From an uncultured Phascolarctobacterium sp. (GTDB taxonomy: Bacteria; Bacillota; Negativicutes; Acidaminococcales; Acidaminococcaceae), in NCBI RefSeq assembly GCF_905212365.1, contig NZ_CAJMEH010000014.1, positions 1-40,306 on the forward strand: 40,306 nucleotides of DNA. Reading direction: 5' to 3'. Both the position numbers and the translations under genes were made by a program. The notes under the pieces were generated by a model. That model was not told the DNA's origin, made no database searches, and was given only the letters and a program-made list of their open reading frames with translations. Below are positions 40,194 through 40,306 of the stretch, piece after piece. Each line of letters begins with the position of its first letter. The stretch's first letter is position 1.

Positions 40194-40306
40194 TCACTTC
40201 GCGCCCTTTCTCATCAGCACCACGCCTACTGTCTGCCACAGCAGCTTCATGTCCATCCACAGCGTCCTGTTCTTCACATACCAGCAGTCCATAAGCAGCC
40301 TGCTTT
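40194..40306 (-). CDS. Undecaprenyl-phosphate sugar phosphotransferase (WcaJ/WbaP/PssY type), C-terminal end only
   Basis: 36 codons remain inside the window, ending in TGA at 40196-40194. The reading MDCWYVKNRTLWMDMKLLWQ is the characteristic tail of bacterial initiating sugar transferases (D-x-Y-V-x-N-x-S/T-L-x-x-D-x-K-I-L). It would place the first sugar phosphate on undecaprenyl phosphate. As the first gene seen of the polysaccharide cluster it fits exactly. The rest lies beyond the right edge. Confidence 0.8.
   Translation of the reverse strand, partial: SRLLMDCWYVKNRTLWMDMKLLWQTVGVVLMRKGAK

Noticed and set aside
40192..40260. N-terminal extension of manC (23 codons)
   Set aside because: It lies on the end of the sugar transferase gene in another frame; homology starts at MKLIILAGG.

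Overview
The window looks like a chromosomal segment of a diderm Firmicute, most likely a member of the Negativicutes. This is an inference: strong AGGAGG ribosome sites and a GatCAB amidotransferase (Firmicute-like) occur beside gram-negative envelope genes (a phosphoethanolamine transferase of the EptA/CptA type, a Wzx/Wzy polysaccharide cluster, a GspF/PilC protein). I cannot name the genus from sequence alone. No rRNA, CRISPR array, complete insertion sequence or phage was seen.

Layout. (1) 1-718: the start of a GspF/PilC inner-membrane protein, cut by the window edge. (2) 808-5872, minus strand: an envelope block. A phosphoethanolamine transferase overlaps a GDPD-like protein, and the pair lies between two near-identical 65-bp direct repeats that are also terminators. 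rfbB and two SH3-like membrane-anchored proteins follow. (3) 5924-9569: tRNA-Leu(CAG) with its own promoter and terminator, then gatC-gatA-gatB. (4) 9755-10633: a LysR regulator. (5) 10740-16342, plus strand: the most interesting region. Two promoters of the form TTGACT-N19-TATGCT (the long spacer typical of MerR control) drive a polyferredoxin, a Cys-rich 86-aa protein, an exported carboxymuconolactone-decarboxylase-like protein, TatA, TatC and a Tat-signal flavodoxin; then a Tat-signal DUF362 protein, a cupin and an AdhR/NmlR-like MerR regulator with a cysteine at residue 52. This reads as a self-contained export and redox module that carries its own Tat translocase and its own Tat substrates. 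(6) 16442-22238: an unknown 101-aa protein, ppk, a degenerate Ppx/GppA paralogue coupled to it, and a divergent canonical Ppx/GppA. (7) 22375-27381, minus: M20 peptidase, MntP, a split ThrE exporter, a UDG-superfamily protein and a DUF4143 protein with a ruined Walker A motif. (8) 27479-28546, plus: a RelB/DinJ-YafQ toxin-antitoxin pair with a clear operator and a frameshifted Rpn-family remnant, bracketed by two similar GGACGGC/GCCGTCC hairpins. (9) 28617-40306, minus: an exopolysaccharide/O-antigen cluster transcribed from the right edge. In order: the end of an initiating sugar-phosphate transferase, manC, a GT26 enzyme, a GT4 enzyme, a GT32-like capsule enzyme, a GT2 enzyme, an EpsG-like polymerase, a lone CapF cupin domain, a second GT2, a pyruvyl transferase, a Wzx flippase, an FrhB-like protein and a small ferredoxin.

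How the parts fit. The right-hand cluster can assemble a mannose-related repeat unit on undecaprenyl phosphate, flip and polymerise it, and modify it with pyruvate. The glycosyltransferase core (about 28.6-38.7 kb) is visibly richer in A+T than the gat/tat/ppk regions, as is usual for exchanged surface-polysaccharide loci. The phosphoethanolamine module at 0.9-3.5 kb is also AT-rich compared with its flanks and bounded by repeats, which suggests separate acquisition.
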